DNA of 18,464 nucleotides. Source: Paracoccaceae bacterium. Its GTDB lineage: Bacteria; Pseudomonadota; Alphaproteobacteria; Rhodobacterales; Rhodobacteraceae. Each line of letters begins with the position of its first letter. Positions within the stretch are counted from its first letter, which is position 1. Made by a program: the position numbers and the translations under genes. The notes beneath the pieces are model-generated. The model was not told the origin of the DNA and did no database searches. It saw nothing but the letters and a program-made list of their open reading frames with translations. Positions 1 to 8,511 of the stretch are shown here, one piece after another. The DNA lies in assembly GCA_011523445.1 (NCBI GenBank), contig WTGT01000092.1, positions 1 to 18,464 of the forward strand. Reading direction: 5' to 3'.

Positions 1-578
1 GATATGGTTACGGCATTGATCGACACAGTAAGTCTATTGCCGGATTGACCTCTCGGGTCCAATATTCCTCCCCGATGATCAATGGCAAAGTTTATTGGCT
101 GGGCATGAATGAATTCGCTGCCTTCCATGCTTGCGGGTATCTTACTGTCCAATATGGCCTTGGCAATATGCTTTTCGGTGACCTGATTCCCAAATAATTC
201 AGTACTCCCCGTGTAAATGCTGGATGATTGTGTCAAACCCGAAAAACCAATGACAACTTCATTTGATCTCCCTCCGGCAATTCGAAACGTGTGGTGCAAG
301 GTTTTCTTGATAGCATTTGAAGTCTGGACAGGGTCAATGACCTCCCCGTCTTCAACTCCGTCTGAACCCGTGTAATACAAACCAAGAACTCGACAACCCA
401 GATTGGGTAAAAACAATCCGGCCTTGGGAATTACCCTGTCAGATTTGGTATCCCCTATCTGGACCAGAGCTGACGATATCTTTGAGGATCCTATATCCAG
501 GACATTGATGAATCCCCTCGACCGGGCATTGTTTTGATGTTCCCTCATCCTTTTTTGAAATTTGAACTGCTCTTTCAT
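1..578 (-). CDS. ftsA: Cell division protein FtsA, N-terminal part (cut by window edge)
   Basis: FtsA is an actin-like ATPase that tethers FtsZ to the inner membrane and recruits later divisome proteins. The 192 visible codons begin MKEQFKFQKRM and give the phosphate-1 loop of the actin fold, LDIGSSKISSALVQI, at about residues 27-41. They continue through a VIGFSGLTQSSSIY segment, matching the family's 'sGsHi' strand, into the family-specific 1C domain (VTEKHIAKAILD, then FIHAQPINFAID). The C-terminal half, including the amphipathic membrane helix, lies outside the window. The ATG is 17 nt after the ftsQ stop and has a good GAGGA Shine-Dalgarno. It is the last visible gene of the dcw operon; ftsZ would be expected next. 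No ORF-breaking change is seen. Identification is secure from motif and position. Confidence 0.95.
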   Translation of the reverse strand, partial: MKEQFKFQKRMREHQNNARSRGFINVLDIGSSKISSALVQIGDTKSDRVIPKAGLFLPNLGCRVLGLYYTGSDGVEDGEVIDPVQTSNAIKKTLHHTFRIAGGRSNEVVIGFSGLTQSSSIYTGSTELFGNQVTEKHIAKAILDSKIPASMEGSEFIHAQPINFAIDHRGGILDPRGQSGNRLTVSINAVTI

Positions 579-582
579 TATT

Positions 583-589
583 CTTCCTC
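583..589 (-). promoter_or_regulatory. Shine-Dalgarno of ftsA
   Basis: GAGGAAG lies a few bases upstream of the ftsA ATG, inside the short ftsQ-ftsA spacer. It is one of the stronger ribosome binding sites in the operon and fixes the ftsA start. Confidence 0.6.
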
Positions 590-595
590 AAGTTA

Positions 596-1384
596 TTATT
601 GGTTAGTGTAATTCCTCACATAAATCGTTTTTGGAATTCTGAGGTCAAGTATGGAGATCTGCCTTGAAAGCAAATTCTCGTTTTCGTCCAGAACCATTAA
701 TTTCCGCATGGCCTCAAGTGGTTCTTTTTCAGGTAGTTTGATCACTCTGTCCCTATCCATAATTACATCCCACCGTCGTTGCCCTACCCAAACCAGCCCT
801 CTAATATGATGATTTATCTTCTCTGACACGGACAGGATTTCCATAGCCTCCAATACCTTTTTGTGGGCATCCTTGCCGGCAATAACAAAAAAATCGTAAT
901 AGGTATTTCGATTGGTGACGGTATCCAGAGAAAACCCATCCTTGTCCAAAAGGTGATATTGCTCATTATCATACCATAAAACGAGTGGAATTCTTTCCTC
1001 AACTACAACTTTCAAAACACCATTTTTTTCAATGGCAAGTTCAACATCAGTGACAGATGGAATAAATGTGATGCCTTTTTTCAATTGGTTCAGGTTGAGG
1101 TTGAGAGAGTTGAGATTGATTTTCCTAAGTTCTTCGGTCAAATAGAGGGATATTTGAGTATCAAGAACCTCCGATGCTCCCAATACCTCCACATCCGTAA
1201 TTTTCAAGTTCTGTTCGTCTCCCCAGTTAGTGATAACCAGCAAGGGCTCTTTCCAGAAACCCTGGTCTGGTGGGAAAAACCTGAACCACATGAATATGAA
1301 CGCAGCTGCCACAACCAGAGGTAGAACATAGTTAAAGGCTATCAGCGTATATTTGTTAAAGAAAATAGTCTTGAGATAATTCAT
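596..1384 (-). CDS. ftsQ: Cell division protein FtsQ
   Basis: FtsQ is a bitopic membrane protein that bridges early and late divisome proteins and binds the FtsB/FtsL complex in the periplasm. The 262 residues show a short cytoplasmic tail, one transmembrane helix at about 14-35, then a POTRA domain starting near ITDVEVLGASEVL (61-73). The beta-domain carries the family signatures VVVEERIPLVLWY (126-138), LLDKDG (145-150) and VGQRRWDVIMD...IKLPE (200-219). Length is normal for the family. The ATG start lies 25 nt after the ddl stop; the Shine-Dalgarno is weak (GAAAAG), suggesting coupling with ddl. It sits in the conserved ddl-ftsQ-ftsA order. Confidence 0.95.
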   Translation of the reverse strand: MNYLKTIFFNKYTLIAFNYVLPLVVAAAFIFMWFRFFPPDQGFWKEPLLVITNWGDEQNLKITDVEVLGASEVLDTQISLYLTEELRKINLNSLNLNLNQLKKGITFIPSVTDVELAIEKNGVLKVVVEERIPLVLWYDNEQYHLLDKDGFSLDTVTNRNTYYDFFVIAGKDAHKKVLEAMEILSVSEKINHHIRGLVWVGQRRWDVIMDRDRVIKLPEKEPLEAMRKLMVLDENENLLSRQISILDLRIPKTIYVRNYTNQ

Positions 1385-1409
1385 CGCTTTTCGAACCGGA
1401 TGCTAATTT

Positions 1410-2321
1410 TTATTTGTTCCAGCTAGCCATCTCAACCAGTTTTCTACACAATTGCCCAAGATCCAAGCCTGTTAACCTGGCTTGTTCGGGGGATAGTGAT
1501 GTCGGGGTCATCCCGGGTTGGGTATTCGTTTCCAAAAGCATCAATCCATCCAACCCGTGTGTATCATTCCAACGAAAATCGGTTCGGGTCAATCCTTCAC
1601 ATCCCAATGCATGGTGAGCAACTTCAGCATACTTGAGACAGGCCTCGAATACATCTTCAGGGATTTTTGCGGGAACTTCATGGTAAGAGCCATTTTCACT
1701 ATATTTGGCACTATAATCATAAAATCCCCTGGTAATGATTTCGGTAACATTCAGGGAATTGTCATTGAGTACACTTACAGTCAATTCCCTGCCGGGAATA
1801 TATTTCTCTATCATGTAATCAACTTCAAATTTCTTGCCCAAAACCGAACAGTTTTCTTCCGAGTGAACTATTTCAACTCCTACTGAAGACCCGTCCCTGA
1901 CTGGCTTAATGACATATGGTGGCTTGAAAGGCAAATGCTCTACTTCCTTATACTTGGGGATTTTTTTGCCTTGGGGAGTAGGAAGTTGATTGGCTTCGTA
2001 AACCTCCTTGGTTTTAATTTTATCCATTGCTGTTGAAGATGCATGTACTCCTGAATGCGTATAGGGAATTTGCAACCATTCGAATATACCCTGAGCACAG
2101 CCATCTTCGCCCCAACGTCCGTGTAGTGCATTGAAAATAACATCAGGTTCTGCTTTTGTCAGAAGGTCAATCAGGTCAATATCAGCGATTATATCAATAA
2201 CCTCAAAACCTTCACCCTTCAGGGCACGACTACATTCCTGTCCTGTTACCAGGGACACTTCCCTTTCAGAGGAAAATCCTCCCATGACCACTGCGACTTT
2301 CTGGTAATCCTGACTTGACAT
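1410..2321 (-). CDS. ddl: D-alanine--D-alanine ligase
   Basis: This cytoplasmic ATP-grasp enzyme joins two D-Ala to give the dipeptide that MurF adds to the UDP-muramyl tripeptide. Visible motifs in the 303 residues are GGFSSEREVSL (14-24, with E19 matching E15 of E. coli DdlB), NALHGRWGEDG (64-74), IKPVRDGSSVGV (138-149), YIPGRELTVSVL (174-185), LTRTDF (244-249) and the metal-binding ETNTQPGMT (264-272). The omega-loop tyrosine (Y207 in YSAKY) is the residue typical of D-Ala-D-Ala rather than D-Ala-D-Lac ligases. Length matches DdlB. The start is an ATG 10 nt after the murB TAG stop, with no strong Shine-Dalgarno, so coupling to murB is likely. Confidence 0.96.
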   Translation of the reverse strand: MSSQDYQKVAVVMGGFSSEREVSLVTGQECSRALKGEGFEVIDIIADIDLIDLLTKAEPDVIFNALHGRWGEDGCAQGIFEWLQIPYTHSGVHASSTAMDKIKTKEVYEANQLPTPQGKKIPKYKEVEHLPFKPPYVIKPVRDGSSVGVEIVHSEENCSVLGKKFEVDYMIEKYIPGRELTVSVLNDNSLNVTEIITRGFYDYSAKYSENGSYHEVPAKIPEDVFEACLKYAEVAHHALGCEGLTRTDFRWNDTHGLDGLMLLETNTQPGMTPTSLSPEQARLTGLDLGQLCRKLVEMASWNK

Positions 2322-2331
2322 AACGCGCTAT

Positions 2332-3303
2332 CTATCCGTGGTGACCTTCATGGATTTTTGGATGGACCAATTCTCCAATCCGTTTTACTTCCCATTCCAG
2401 TATGGTACCGCTTTGTTGGTATACTACCCTTCGAACCATTTCACCCAGGTTTTCGATTTGGGATGCTGTTGCATTTCCAAGATTCAAGAGAAAATTGGGA
2501 TGTTTCTCCGATACCTGAGCATCACCCTTTCTCATTCCCCTCATACCCGCCTTATCTATCAGTTTCCAAGCTAGGAGTTCCGTATCTTCATCCTGATCAA
2601 AGGTCGAAGAGTATCCAACGGGATTACGAAAGGTTGAACCAGCAGTTTTCAATCCCGTCGGTTGGGTCCTGTTACGTTTGTCCAAGTAGGACTCAATCCT
2701 TTCCATCAGCCTATCCGGATTGCCACTTTCACCATTCAGTACAACCTCCACGATAATTGCATCATCCTCTATACCGCTTGATCTGTAGGAAAATTCCAAC
2801 TCATCCCTGGCCAGATATTTTAAATCCCCATTCCGGGTAATAATTCCAACCCTTACAAGGTGGTCGGCAAGGTACGAGCCATAACACCCTGCATTCATTT
2901 TCACGGCACCGCCTATGGTACCTGGTATGGTCCTCAAAAAGGTTACGTCAATGCCACTTTGGGCAGCATTGATTGCGATCTGGGAATCTTTGGCAAACGC
3001 TCCAGCAGTCACCTGGTTATTGTCACAATCAATATGTGAAAACTCCCTGCCAAGCCTTATGACCAACCCACGATACCCCCCGTCCCTGATAATCAGGTTT
3101 GAACCAGCACCCAAGACAAAATAGGAAATGTGATTATTGATGTTCCTGATGAATTCTGCCAAATCATCAAGGTCCGCTGGCTGATACAACCAATTGGCGT
3201 TCCCCCCAACACCCAACCAACTTCTAGAACCAAGTGTACAGTTGGATTTGAGAATCCCTCGGTATTCAAACCCTGAAGCTTCCTTGAACAATTCCGGTTT
3301 CAT
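2332..3303 (-). CDS. murB: UDP-N-acetylenolpyruvoylglucosamine reductase
   Basis: MurB is the cytoplasmic FAD enzyme that reduces UDP-GlcNAc-enolpyruvate to UDP-MurNAc with NADPH. With the start chosen here it has 323 residues. FAD-binding motifs are LGAGSNLIIRDGG (64-76) and IPGTIGGAVKMNAG (126-139). YRSS (173-176), the catalytic-serine loop AGSTFRNP (221-228, S223), GDAQVSEKHPNFLLN (260-274) and the terminal LEWEVKRIG with the expected catalytic Glu are all present. The KHPNFLLN form points to a type II MurB. An upstream in-frame ATG at 3345 would add 14 residues read out of frame through the end of murC. I prefer the ATG at 3303, one base after the murC stop, because family similarity begins soon after it; neither start has a clear Shine-Dalgarno. 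Confidence 0.93.
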   Translation of the reverse strand: MKPELFKEASGFEYRGILKSNCTLGSRSWLGVGGNANWLYQPADLDDLAEFIRNINNHISYFVLGAGSNLIIRDGGYRGLVIRLGREFSHIDCDNNQVTAGAFAKDSQIAINAAQSGIDVTFLRTIPGTIGGAVKMNAGCYGSYLADHLVRVGIITRNGDLKYLARDELEFSYRSSGIEDDAIIVEVVLNGESGNPDRLMERIESYLDKRNRTQPTGLKTAGSTFRNPVGYSSTFDQDEDTELLAWKLIDKAGMRGMRKGDAQVSEKHPNFLLNLGNATASQIENLGEMVRRVVYQQSGTILEWEVKRIGELVHPKIHEGHHG

Positions 3304-3304
3304 T

Positions 3305-4714
3305 TTACCGCACACTGTTTTGTACCAATAGGTCGGGAAAGGCATAGGCCCATTCGGAAATATTACCGGCCCCGAGGAAGATAACCATATCTCCGGGACT
3401 GGCTGTCTTGCCTATAATTTCTGTCAATTCATCAAGCCCCCGGGCAGTCATAGCATTCTTGTGGCCATGTTGAATAAGACCTTCAACCAATGATTCCTTG
3501 CTGACGCCCTTGATGGGAGTCTCGCCAGCAGCGTAAACATCTGTAATGATTGCCAGGTCAGCCCGATTGAAGCAACGGCAAAATTCATTGAAGAGATTAT
3601 TGAGACGGGTAAATCTGTGGGGTTGGTGAATGGCAATGATTTGCCCCTTGGTTTTCTGTCGTGCAGCCTTTAGAACTGCTTTGATTTCCACCGGATGATG
3701 ACCATAATCATCAACAATTTCCACATCATTGACAATACCTACCTGGGTAAACCTCCGATTTACCCCCCGGAATTCCTTGAGTGCACTTGCAATACTATCA
3801 ATCGGCATACCCAATTGCCAAGCAACCGTGATCGCCGAGACTGCATTTGAAACATTGTGCTCACCGACCATGGGAAGTTGAAACAACCCCCTTGCACCCC
3901 CATCCAAGTTGAAATTTACCTCAAAATTGGACAAACCGTTCTCGAAACCAAGTGACCTGAACTGGATATCAGCCTGATTGGTTGCACCATAGGTAATAAT
4001 TCTTCGATCGGTTATTCTACCCACCATAGCTTGAACTTCGGGATGATCAATACAGCAGACAGCAAACCCGTAGAATGGAATGTTTGAAACGAAAGAGTCG
4101 AAAGCATGCCGCAAATTGTCGAATGATCCATAATGATCCATGTGCTCGGGATCAATGTTGGTAACTATCGCGATTGTAGCAGGAAGTTTGAGAAAGGTGC
4201 CATCACTTTCATCGGCTTCAACCACCATCCAGTCTCCCTCTCCCTTTCGGGCATTGGAACCGTAAGCTTTGATGATTCCTCCATTGATGACTGTGGGATC
4301 AAATTCACCCTTTTCTAAGAGAGTAGCAACCAGAGTGGTGGTGGTCGTTTTACCATGAGTTCCGGCAACCGCAATGTTGGATCTGAACCTCATCAATTCT
4401 GCAAGCATTTCGGCTCTTCTGACAATGGGAAGTCCCAACTCCCTTGCCTGTTTCAATTCTGGATTGTCAGGTGATATCGCAGAGGAAACAACAACTGCTG
4501 CACTGTCCATGACATTATCCGGGGAATGGCCAAGGAATATCCTTGCACCCAGTGACTTGAGCCTTCTGGTAATATTCGAATCGTTGATATCACTACCTTG
4601 CACGGTATAGCCAAGGGTTAGCAAAACCTCAGCTATGCCTGACATTCCGATACCACCAATACCGATAAAGTGGATCGTACCAACCTGTGTCGAGAATTTC
4701 GTAACCCAATTCAA
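3305..4714 (-). CDS. murC: UDP-N-acetylmuramate--L-alanine ligase
   Basis: MurC is the first Mur ligase: in the cytoplasm it uses ATP to add L-Ala to UDP-MurNAc. The 469-residue product shows the N-terminal UDP-binding loop FIGIGGIGMSGIAE (16-29), the ATP P-loop AGTHGKTTTTT (117-127), NIDPEHMDHYG, the YGHHPVEIKA segment and the C-terminal HQPHRFTRL and DVYAAGETPI motifs. The start is a TTG overlapping the murG stop as TTGA, with a good GGAG Shine-Dalgarno seven bases upstream. The nearest ATG upstream is out of frame, and the next in-frame Met lies within the UDP-binding loop, so the TTG is required to keep a complete N-terminal domain. Confidence 0.95.
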   Translation of the reverse strand: MNWVTKFSTQVGTIHFIGIGGIGMSGIAEVLLTLGYTVQGSDINDSNITRRLKSLGARIFLGHSPDNVMDSAAVVVSSAISPDNPELKQARELGLPIVRRAEMLAELMRFRSNIAVAGTHGKTTTTTLVATLLEKGEFDPTVINGGIIKAYGSNARKGEGDWMVVEADESDGTFLKLPATIAIVTNIDPEHMDHYGSFDNLRHAFDSFVSNIPFYGFAVCCIDHPEVQAMVGRITDRRIITYGATNQADIQFRSLGFENGLSNFEVNFNLDGGARGLFQLPMVGEHNVSNAVSAITVAWQLGMPIDSIASALKEFRGVNRRFTQVGIVNDVEIVDDYGHHPVEIKAVLKAARQKTKGQIIAIHQPHRFTRLNNLFNEFCRCFNRADLAIITDVYAAGETPIKGVSKESLVEGLIQHGHKNAMTARGLDELTEIIGKTASPGDMVIFLGAGNISEWAYAFPDLLVQNSVR

Positions 4715-5817
4715 TTTTTTGCTCCATCCTTGGGGTTGTCTACCAAATCCCCCAACCTTTTGGCTGCATCAGCTACTCCCAAGCTTTTGCTTGTTGCAGC
4801 CATTTGCCTAGCCTTTTCAGGATTTCCAAGGATACTAACTATTGCTTCACTCATCAATTCTGGCTTGAGGATATTTTCCCCAAGTACTATAGCCGCGCCT
4901 GCTTTTTCGAGAGATTTTGAGTTGATGGTTTGTTCATCGTTGGAAGCTGCAGCAAATGGAACAAGGATTGACGGCAAGCCCATTGCCATGATTTCTGCAA
5001 TCGAGGAAGCTCCCGAGCGTGCAATGATCAATTGTGATTTGGTCATCAATTCAGGGATATTCCCGTAAAAGGGCTTGATTTCATAATCCACTCCCAAACC
5101 CTGATAAATACTTTCAACATCGGACAGATTTTCTTCCCTTACCTGTTGATGTATTGATAATCTTTGAAGAAGTTCACCGGGTAATCCTGATATAGCATCT
5201 GGTATTATTTGATCAAAAATCCTGGCTCCCTGGCTGCCCCCAATAATCAGAACATTTATTTTCTGATCGGAAGGAAATTCATACGCATGACCCAAATTGG
5301 AGAGAATCTCCTTGCGAATGGGATTTCCAGTAAACACCCAATTTGTTCCGGAAGGGAATTGGGGAGAATGAGAGCCACTTGCCACCACCTTTACTCTTTT
5401 GGAGAAAAGACGATTAACGATTCCCATGTTGCCGTTTTGTTCGTGAATGATGCTTGGTATACCCAACAACATTCCACCCAACAGCGGAGTAAAGGTGGCA
5501 TAGCTGCCAAAACCGACTAGCCGGGTGGGCCTGTCTCCCAAGATTTTTCCAAGGACAATCAGCAAACTCCATGACAAAATCAAGGCGACACCAATCTTGG
5601 CCAGCAAGGACTTTTGTGAGAAAGGTTTTGATGGAATCAGATCACATTGTGACTCTGGCGGGAAGTTTCTGGCCAGAGCCTTTACCCTGTGGTCCATCCA
5701 GACCTTGACCCGCCATCCCCTGGCTACCATTTCCTCGGCAAGCGACTGGGCAGGAAAGACATGCCCTCCCGTACCTCCAGTAGCAATAATGATGAGAGGC
5801 TTCGATTTTCTGGACAT
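4711..5817 (-). CDS. murG: Undecaprenyldiphospho-muramoylpentapeptide beta-N-acetylglucosaminyltransferase
   Basis: MurG is the GT28 glycosyltransferase on the inner face of the membrane that transfers GlcNAc to lipid I to make lipid II. The 368 residues include the glycine-rich ATGGTGGHVFPA loop (12-23), VGFGSYATFTPLL (101-113), the HEQNGNMGIVNRL segment (125-137; family HEQN...G..N), TGNPIR (163-168), the second Rossmann loop IIGGSQGAR (191-199) and the donor-binding ARSGASSIAEIMAMG (266-280) followed by VPFAAASNDEQ. A hydrophobic patch near 73-92 fits the known membrane-contact face. Its ATG lies 19 nt after ftsW without a strong Shine-Dalgarno, and its TGA overlaps the murC TTG. Confidence 0.96.
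   Translation of the reverse strand: MSRKSKPLIIIATGGTGGHVFPAQSLAEEMVARGWRVKVWMDHRVKALARNFPPESQCDLIPSKPFSQKSLLAKIGVALILSWSLLIVLGKILGDRPTRLVGFGSYATFTPLLGGMLLGIPSIIHEQNGNMGIVNRLFSKRVKVVASGSHSPQFPSGTNWVFTGNPIRKEILSNLGHAYEFPSDQKINVLIIGGSQGARIFDQIIPDAISGLPGELLQRLSIHQQVREENLSDVESIYQGLGVDYEIKPFYGNIPELMTKSQLIIARSGASSIAEIMAMGLPSILVPFAAASNDEQTINSKSLEKAGAAIVLGENILKPELMSEAIVSILGNPEKARQMAATSKSLGVADAAKRLGDLVDNPKDGAKN
4722..4730 (-). promoter_or_regulatory. Shine-Dalgarno that decides the murC TTG start
   Basis: AGGATGGAG lies inside the 3' end of murG. Its GGAG is 7 nt from the TTG at 4714. This spacing, and the lack of an in-frame ATG, supports TTG as the real murC initiation codon. Confidence 0.6.
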
Positions 5818-5836
5818 TCAGCAAATAATCATGATT

Positions 5837-7000
5837 CTAAAAAATATAATTATCCCTCTCGTTTTCGTCCGGTATTCTGGTGAAACAGAACAGCAATCCC
5901 AAGGATATTCCAATTGCCAGCATGGAGGATCCACCATATGAAATCAAAGGCAAGGTCATGCCCGTTGGAGGAAAAAGCTTCGCTGATACAGCGAGGTTAA
6001 TAAAGGTTTGGGCTATTATATTGATAACCAAACCGGTTCCGGCAAACAATAGAAAATTGTCCCGAACCTTGCTTAGGCGATAGAATGAACGCAAAACAAT
6101 AAAAAGGTAGATGGCGATAATAGCAAGTACCAAAATCAACCCGTATTCTTCGGCAGCAATGGCGATAATGAAATCAGTATGGCCATCGGGAAGATTCCAT
6201 TTATATTCGCCTCCACCTGGCCCCGTTCCCGTAATACTGCCATTTTGGATGGATGCAAAACTGATCCCAACCTGATCATTGTTAGTACCTGTACCAAGGA
6301 TGGAAGATATGAAGGAATCAATTCGAGTGGCAAAGTGGGATGAAAATGAATAGGCAAAATATGCACCTGCGATCAGAATGGCACCAATTAGGATCAGGAG
6401 CATGATCGGGGCACCTGCAGCGAAATATATGGCACACCAGCCTAGAATGACCAATCCCGTTTGACCAAAATCAGGCTGCAATACCAGAAGTACACAGCAA
6501 ATAAGGGTAATGAATATGGAAAGGTAAATTCCAAAGTTGTTGTTATTTTCAAATGCACCGCGAAACAGCCAGGCCGAAAATATGATCAAGCCGGGCTTCA
6601 GGAATTCCGATGGTTGTATTGAAGTAAAGCCCAGGCTTAACCAACGAATCGATCCCTTGCCAAAATCAGTACCGATTATTGGCAAGAACAATATCAGGAG
6701 GAACGAGACTAGGAATACCCAACATCCAACCCTGAGGGCAGACTTTGGTTGGAGCATGGATAACAAAACCATTACGGATAACCCTCCAAGCCCAAGGATT
6801 AAATGACGGAAGAAATAATACATTGAAGGTACGTTGTTCCTCTCGGCAAGAGGGGTTGTTGACGAAGAACACAAGATAACTCCGATGATGAACAGAGTTA
6901 GAACTGCGGCGAGTGAAAACCTGTCGACTTCGCGCCACCATTTCACAATGTGGGCACCGGAATTGGGATTCTCCTCCCAAGTGTGGGTAATTGTTGTCAT
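5837..7000 (-). CDS. ftsW: SEDS-family septal peptidoglycan glycosyltransferase FtsW
   Basis: FtsW is the polytopic SEDS glycosyltransferase that polymerises lipid II at the septum together with FtsI. The 387-residue product has about ten hydrophobic segments and the SEDS signatures SIQPSEFLKP (127-136), QPDFGQT (175-181), GTGPGGGEYKWNLPDGHTDF (258-277, with D276 of HTDF the presumed catalytic acidic residue) and GMTLPLISYGGSS (347-359). The TLPLISYGG form is FtsW-like rather than RodA-like (PLPLVSYGG). An in-frame TTG at 7027 would add nine residues. I chose the ATG at 7000, which lies a short distance downstream of an AGGAAAGAG stretch, but the choice is not certain. The neighbours murD and murG fit the septal role. 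Confidence 0.94.
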   Translation of the reverse strand: MTTITHTWEENPNSGAHIVKWWREVDRFSLAAVLTLFIIGVILCSSSTTPLAERNNVPSMYYFFRHLILGLGGLSVMVLLSMLQPKSALRVGCWVFLVSFLLILFLPIIGTDFGKGSIRWLSLGFTSIQPSEFLKPGLIIFSAWLFRGAFENNNNFGIYLSIFITLICCVLLVLQPDFGQTGLVILGWCAIYFAAGAPIMLLILIGAILIAGAYFAYSFSSHFATRIDSFISSILGTGTNNDQVGISFASIQNGSITGTGPGGGEYKWNLPDGHTDFIIAIAAEEYGLILVLAIIAIYLFIVLRSFYRLSKVRDNFLLFAGTGLVINIIAQTFINLAVSAKLFPPTGMTLPLISYGGSSMLAIGISLGLLFCFTRIPDENERDNYIF

Positions 7001-7104
7001 GATACTGCTCTGCTCTTTCCTTACCAATCGATCCTTAATGGATTCTATTTTGGTTAATGGGCCTCAAGACCCTGAAGAATCAATAAATCATGAACGCGGA
7101 TATT
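7001..7104 (-). other. murD-ftsW spacer with a short hairpin
   Basis: This is the longest internal gap of the operon. On the minus strand it holds a 5-bp stem GGGTC/GGCCC with a TTGA loop (7059-7072), not followed by a T-run, so it is not a convincing terminator. No good promoter was found: a TTGAAA followed 17 nt later by TATTGA is a poor match. No credible small ORF is present. Confidence 0.35.
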
Positions 7105-8511
7105 TCAAGTAATTTTATTGACTTCACTGATAAAATGAAATCCTCGCTCCTCAAAATCCCTGTATTGATCAAAACTTGCTGCTGCAGGAGCTAACAGGAC
7201 AGTGTCTCCTGCCCGGGCGTTAGTTGATGCGGCCCCTATGGCCTCGGGAAGGTTGGGGAATACCGAATGGGGAACTTGTCTGAGTTCAAGAGCAAAATTC
7301 TTTGCGGAGTGACCAAAAAAATACGCATGTTTGACATTGTTGAGTGATTTTCCGAGTGTCTTGATACCACCTTCCTTTGCCAATCCACCGGCAATCCAGT
7401 GTATTCTCTGGTGGGACTCCAGAGCCCTTGTGGTACTTTTGACATTGGTGGCCTTGGAGTCATTGATATAGATGACACCGTTCTTTTTAGCTACAACCTG
7501 ACTTCTGTGGGGTAAGCCATCGAAACGATTGAAATAGTCGATTACCTTCTCAACCGGGACATTCAGATGACAACAGGCAAAATAGGCTGCGGCTGCATTC
7601 TGAAGGTTATGATTGCCCAATAGGCCGGGATTGTTTCCCATTGAATATGTGCCGATGACTTTGCCATCTGCAAACTCGGTCAGGGTTTTGTTCGAACCGA
7701 TCATGCCATAATGGGGAATTTTCTTCGATTTATCATTTGAAATTATTGCCAAGCGGGTTCCCTGACCCCTGGAAACAATATTATTACCCAAAAACTCTCC
7801 TTCGGGTTCATCAACTCCAATTATGGCCAATTCCAGATTATCCCCATCAAACAACCTTCTCTTTGCAGCAAAATAGCCCCCCATCCCCTCATGCCTGTCC
7901 AAGTGGTCCTCATCAAGATTCAAAAAAATGGCCACATCTGGATTTAACCTGCTGGCGGCCTCCGATTGGTAGGACGAAACCTCAAGAATAATGTGGGTCA
8001 ATTCCTCAAGGTTTTCCAAACCCAATACGGCTATTCCTATATTCCCCGCCAGGGCACTTTTGTACCCATGTGATTGCAAAACATGGTTGATCAGGGCAGC
8101 TGTGGTTGATTTTCCATTTGTTCCGGTTACCGCAACAATTTTTGGAATCTCTCCTTCAGGTTTGCTTTGCTTGAAATGTTCGTGGAAGTGGAAGAACAAA
8201 CCAATGTCATTATCGACCGGTATTCCTCTATTCAGAGCCATTCGAATTATGGGATGAGGCTCGGGATACAGGTGGGGAATTCCTGGTGAAACGATCAATC
8301 TGGATATCCGGTTTTCTTCCCAAATCCGTTCCCGGGTGATATCCACAAGTTCAATATTTTGTCTTCGAGCAGATTCCCGAGAATGTTCTGCTTCGTCCCA
8401 GGGCAATACAGTAGCCCCTCCCCGCTTCAACGCATGACAGGTCGCCAGTCCTGTACGGCCCAAACCTAGGACAGCAAATTGCTTATCTTTTACGCCAGGT
8501 GGCTTGAACAC
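7105..8511 (-). CDS. murD: UDP-N-acetylmuramoyl-L-alanine--D-glutamate ligase
   Basis: MurD adds D-Glu to UDP-MurNAc-L-Ala in the cytoplasm using ATP. The 468 residues contain the UDP-binding VLGLGRTGLA (14-23), the P-loop VTGTNGKSTTA (128-138), NLDEDHLDRH (198-207), the lysine expected to be carbamylated in YFAAKRRLF (K217), LPHRSQ (333-338), INDSKATN (349-356) and the C-terminal LLAPAAASFDQYRDFEERG (439-457). The start is a GTG immediately after the mraY TAG (TAGGTG) with no spacer. No in-frame ATG occurs before the UDP loop, so GTG is needed. The upstream Shine-Dalgarno is poor, so translation probably depends on ribosomes finishing mraY. Confidence 0.95.
   Translation of the reverse strand: MFKPPGVKDKQFAVLGLGRTGLATCHALKRGGATVLPWDEAEHSRESARRQNIELVDITRERIWEENRISRLIVSPGIPHLYPEPHPIIRMALNRGIPVDNDIGLFFHFHEHFKQSKPEGEIPKIVAVTGTNGKSTTAALINHVLQSHGYKSALAGNIGIAVLGLENLEELTHIILEVSSYQSEAASRLNPDVAIFLNLDEDHLDRHEGMGGYFAAKRRLFDGDNLELAIIGVDEPEGEFLGNNIVSRGQGTRLAIISNDKSKKIPHYGMIGSNKTLTEFADGKVIGTYSMGNNPGLLGNHNLQNAAAAYFACCHLNVPVEKVIDYFNRFDGLPHRSQVVAKKNGVIYINDSKATNVKSTTRALESHQRIHWIAGGLAKEGGIKTLGKSLNNVKHAYFFGHSAKNFALELRQVPHSVFPNLPEAIGAASTNARAGDTVLLAPAAASFDQYRDFEERGFHFISEVNKIT

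Noticed and set aside
1518..1886. 122-codon plus-strand frame within ddl
   Set aside because: It is antisense to the clearly conserved ddl reading frame, has no Shine-Dalgarno and resembles no protein family.
3304..3345. Longer murB start at 3345
   Set aside because: It would extend murB into the conserved murC C-terminus in another frame and adds residues not typical of MurB; the ATG at 3303 fits better.
5525..5941. 138-codon plus-strand frame over murG/ftsW
   Set aside because: It lies opposite two highly conserved genes and shows no domain or ribosome site; a shadow frame.
7001..7027. TTG start for ftsW at 7027
   Set aside because: An ATG nine codons later is available and adequate; the extra residues carry no family signal. 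Not fully excluded.
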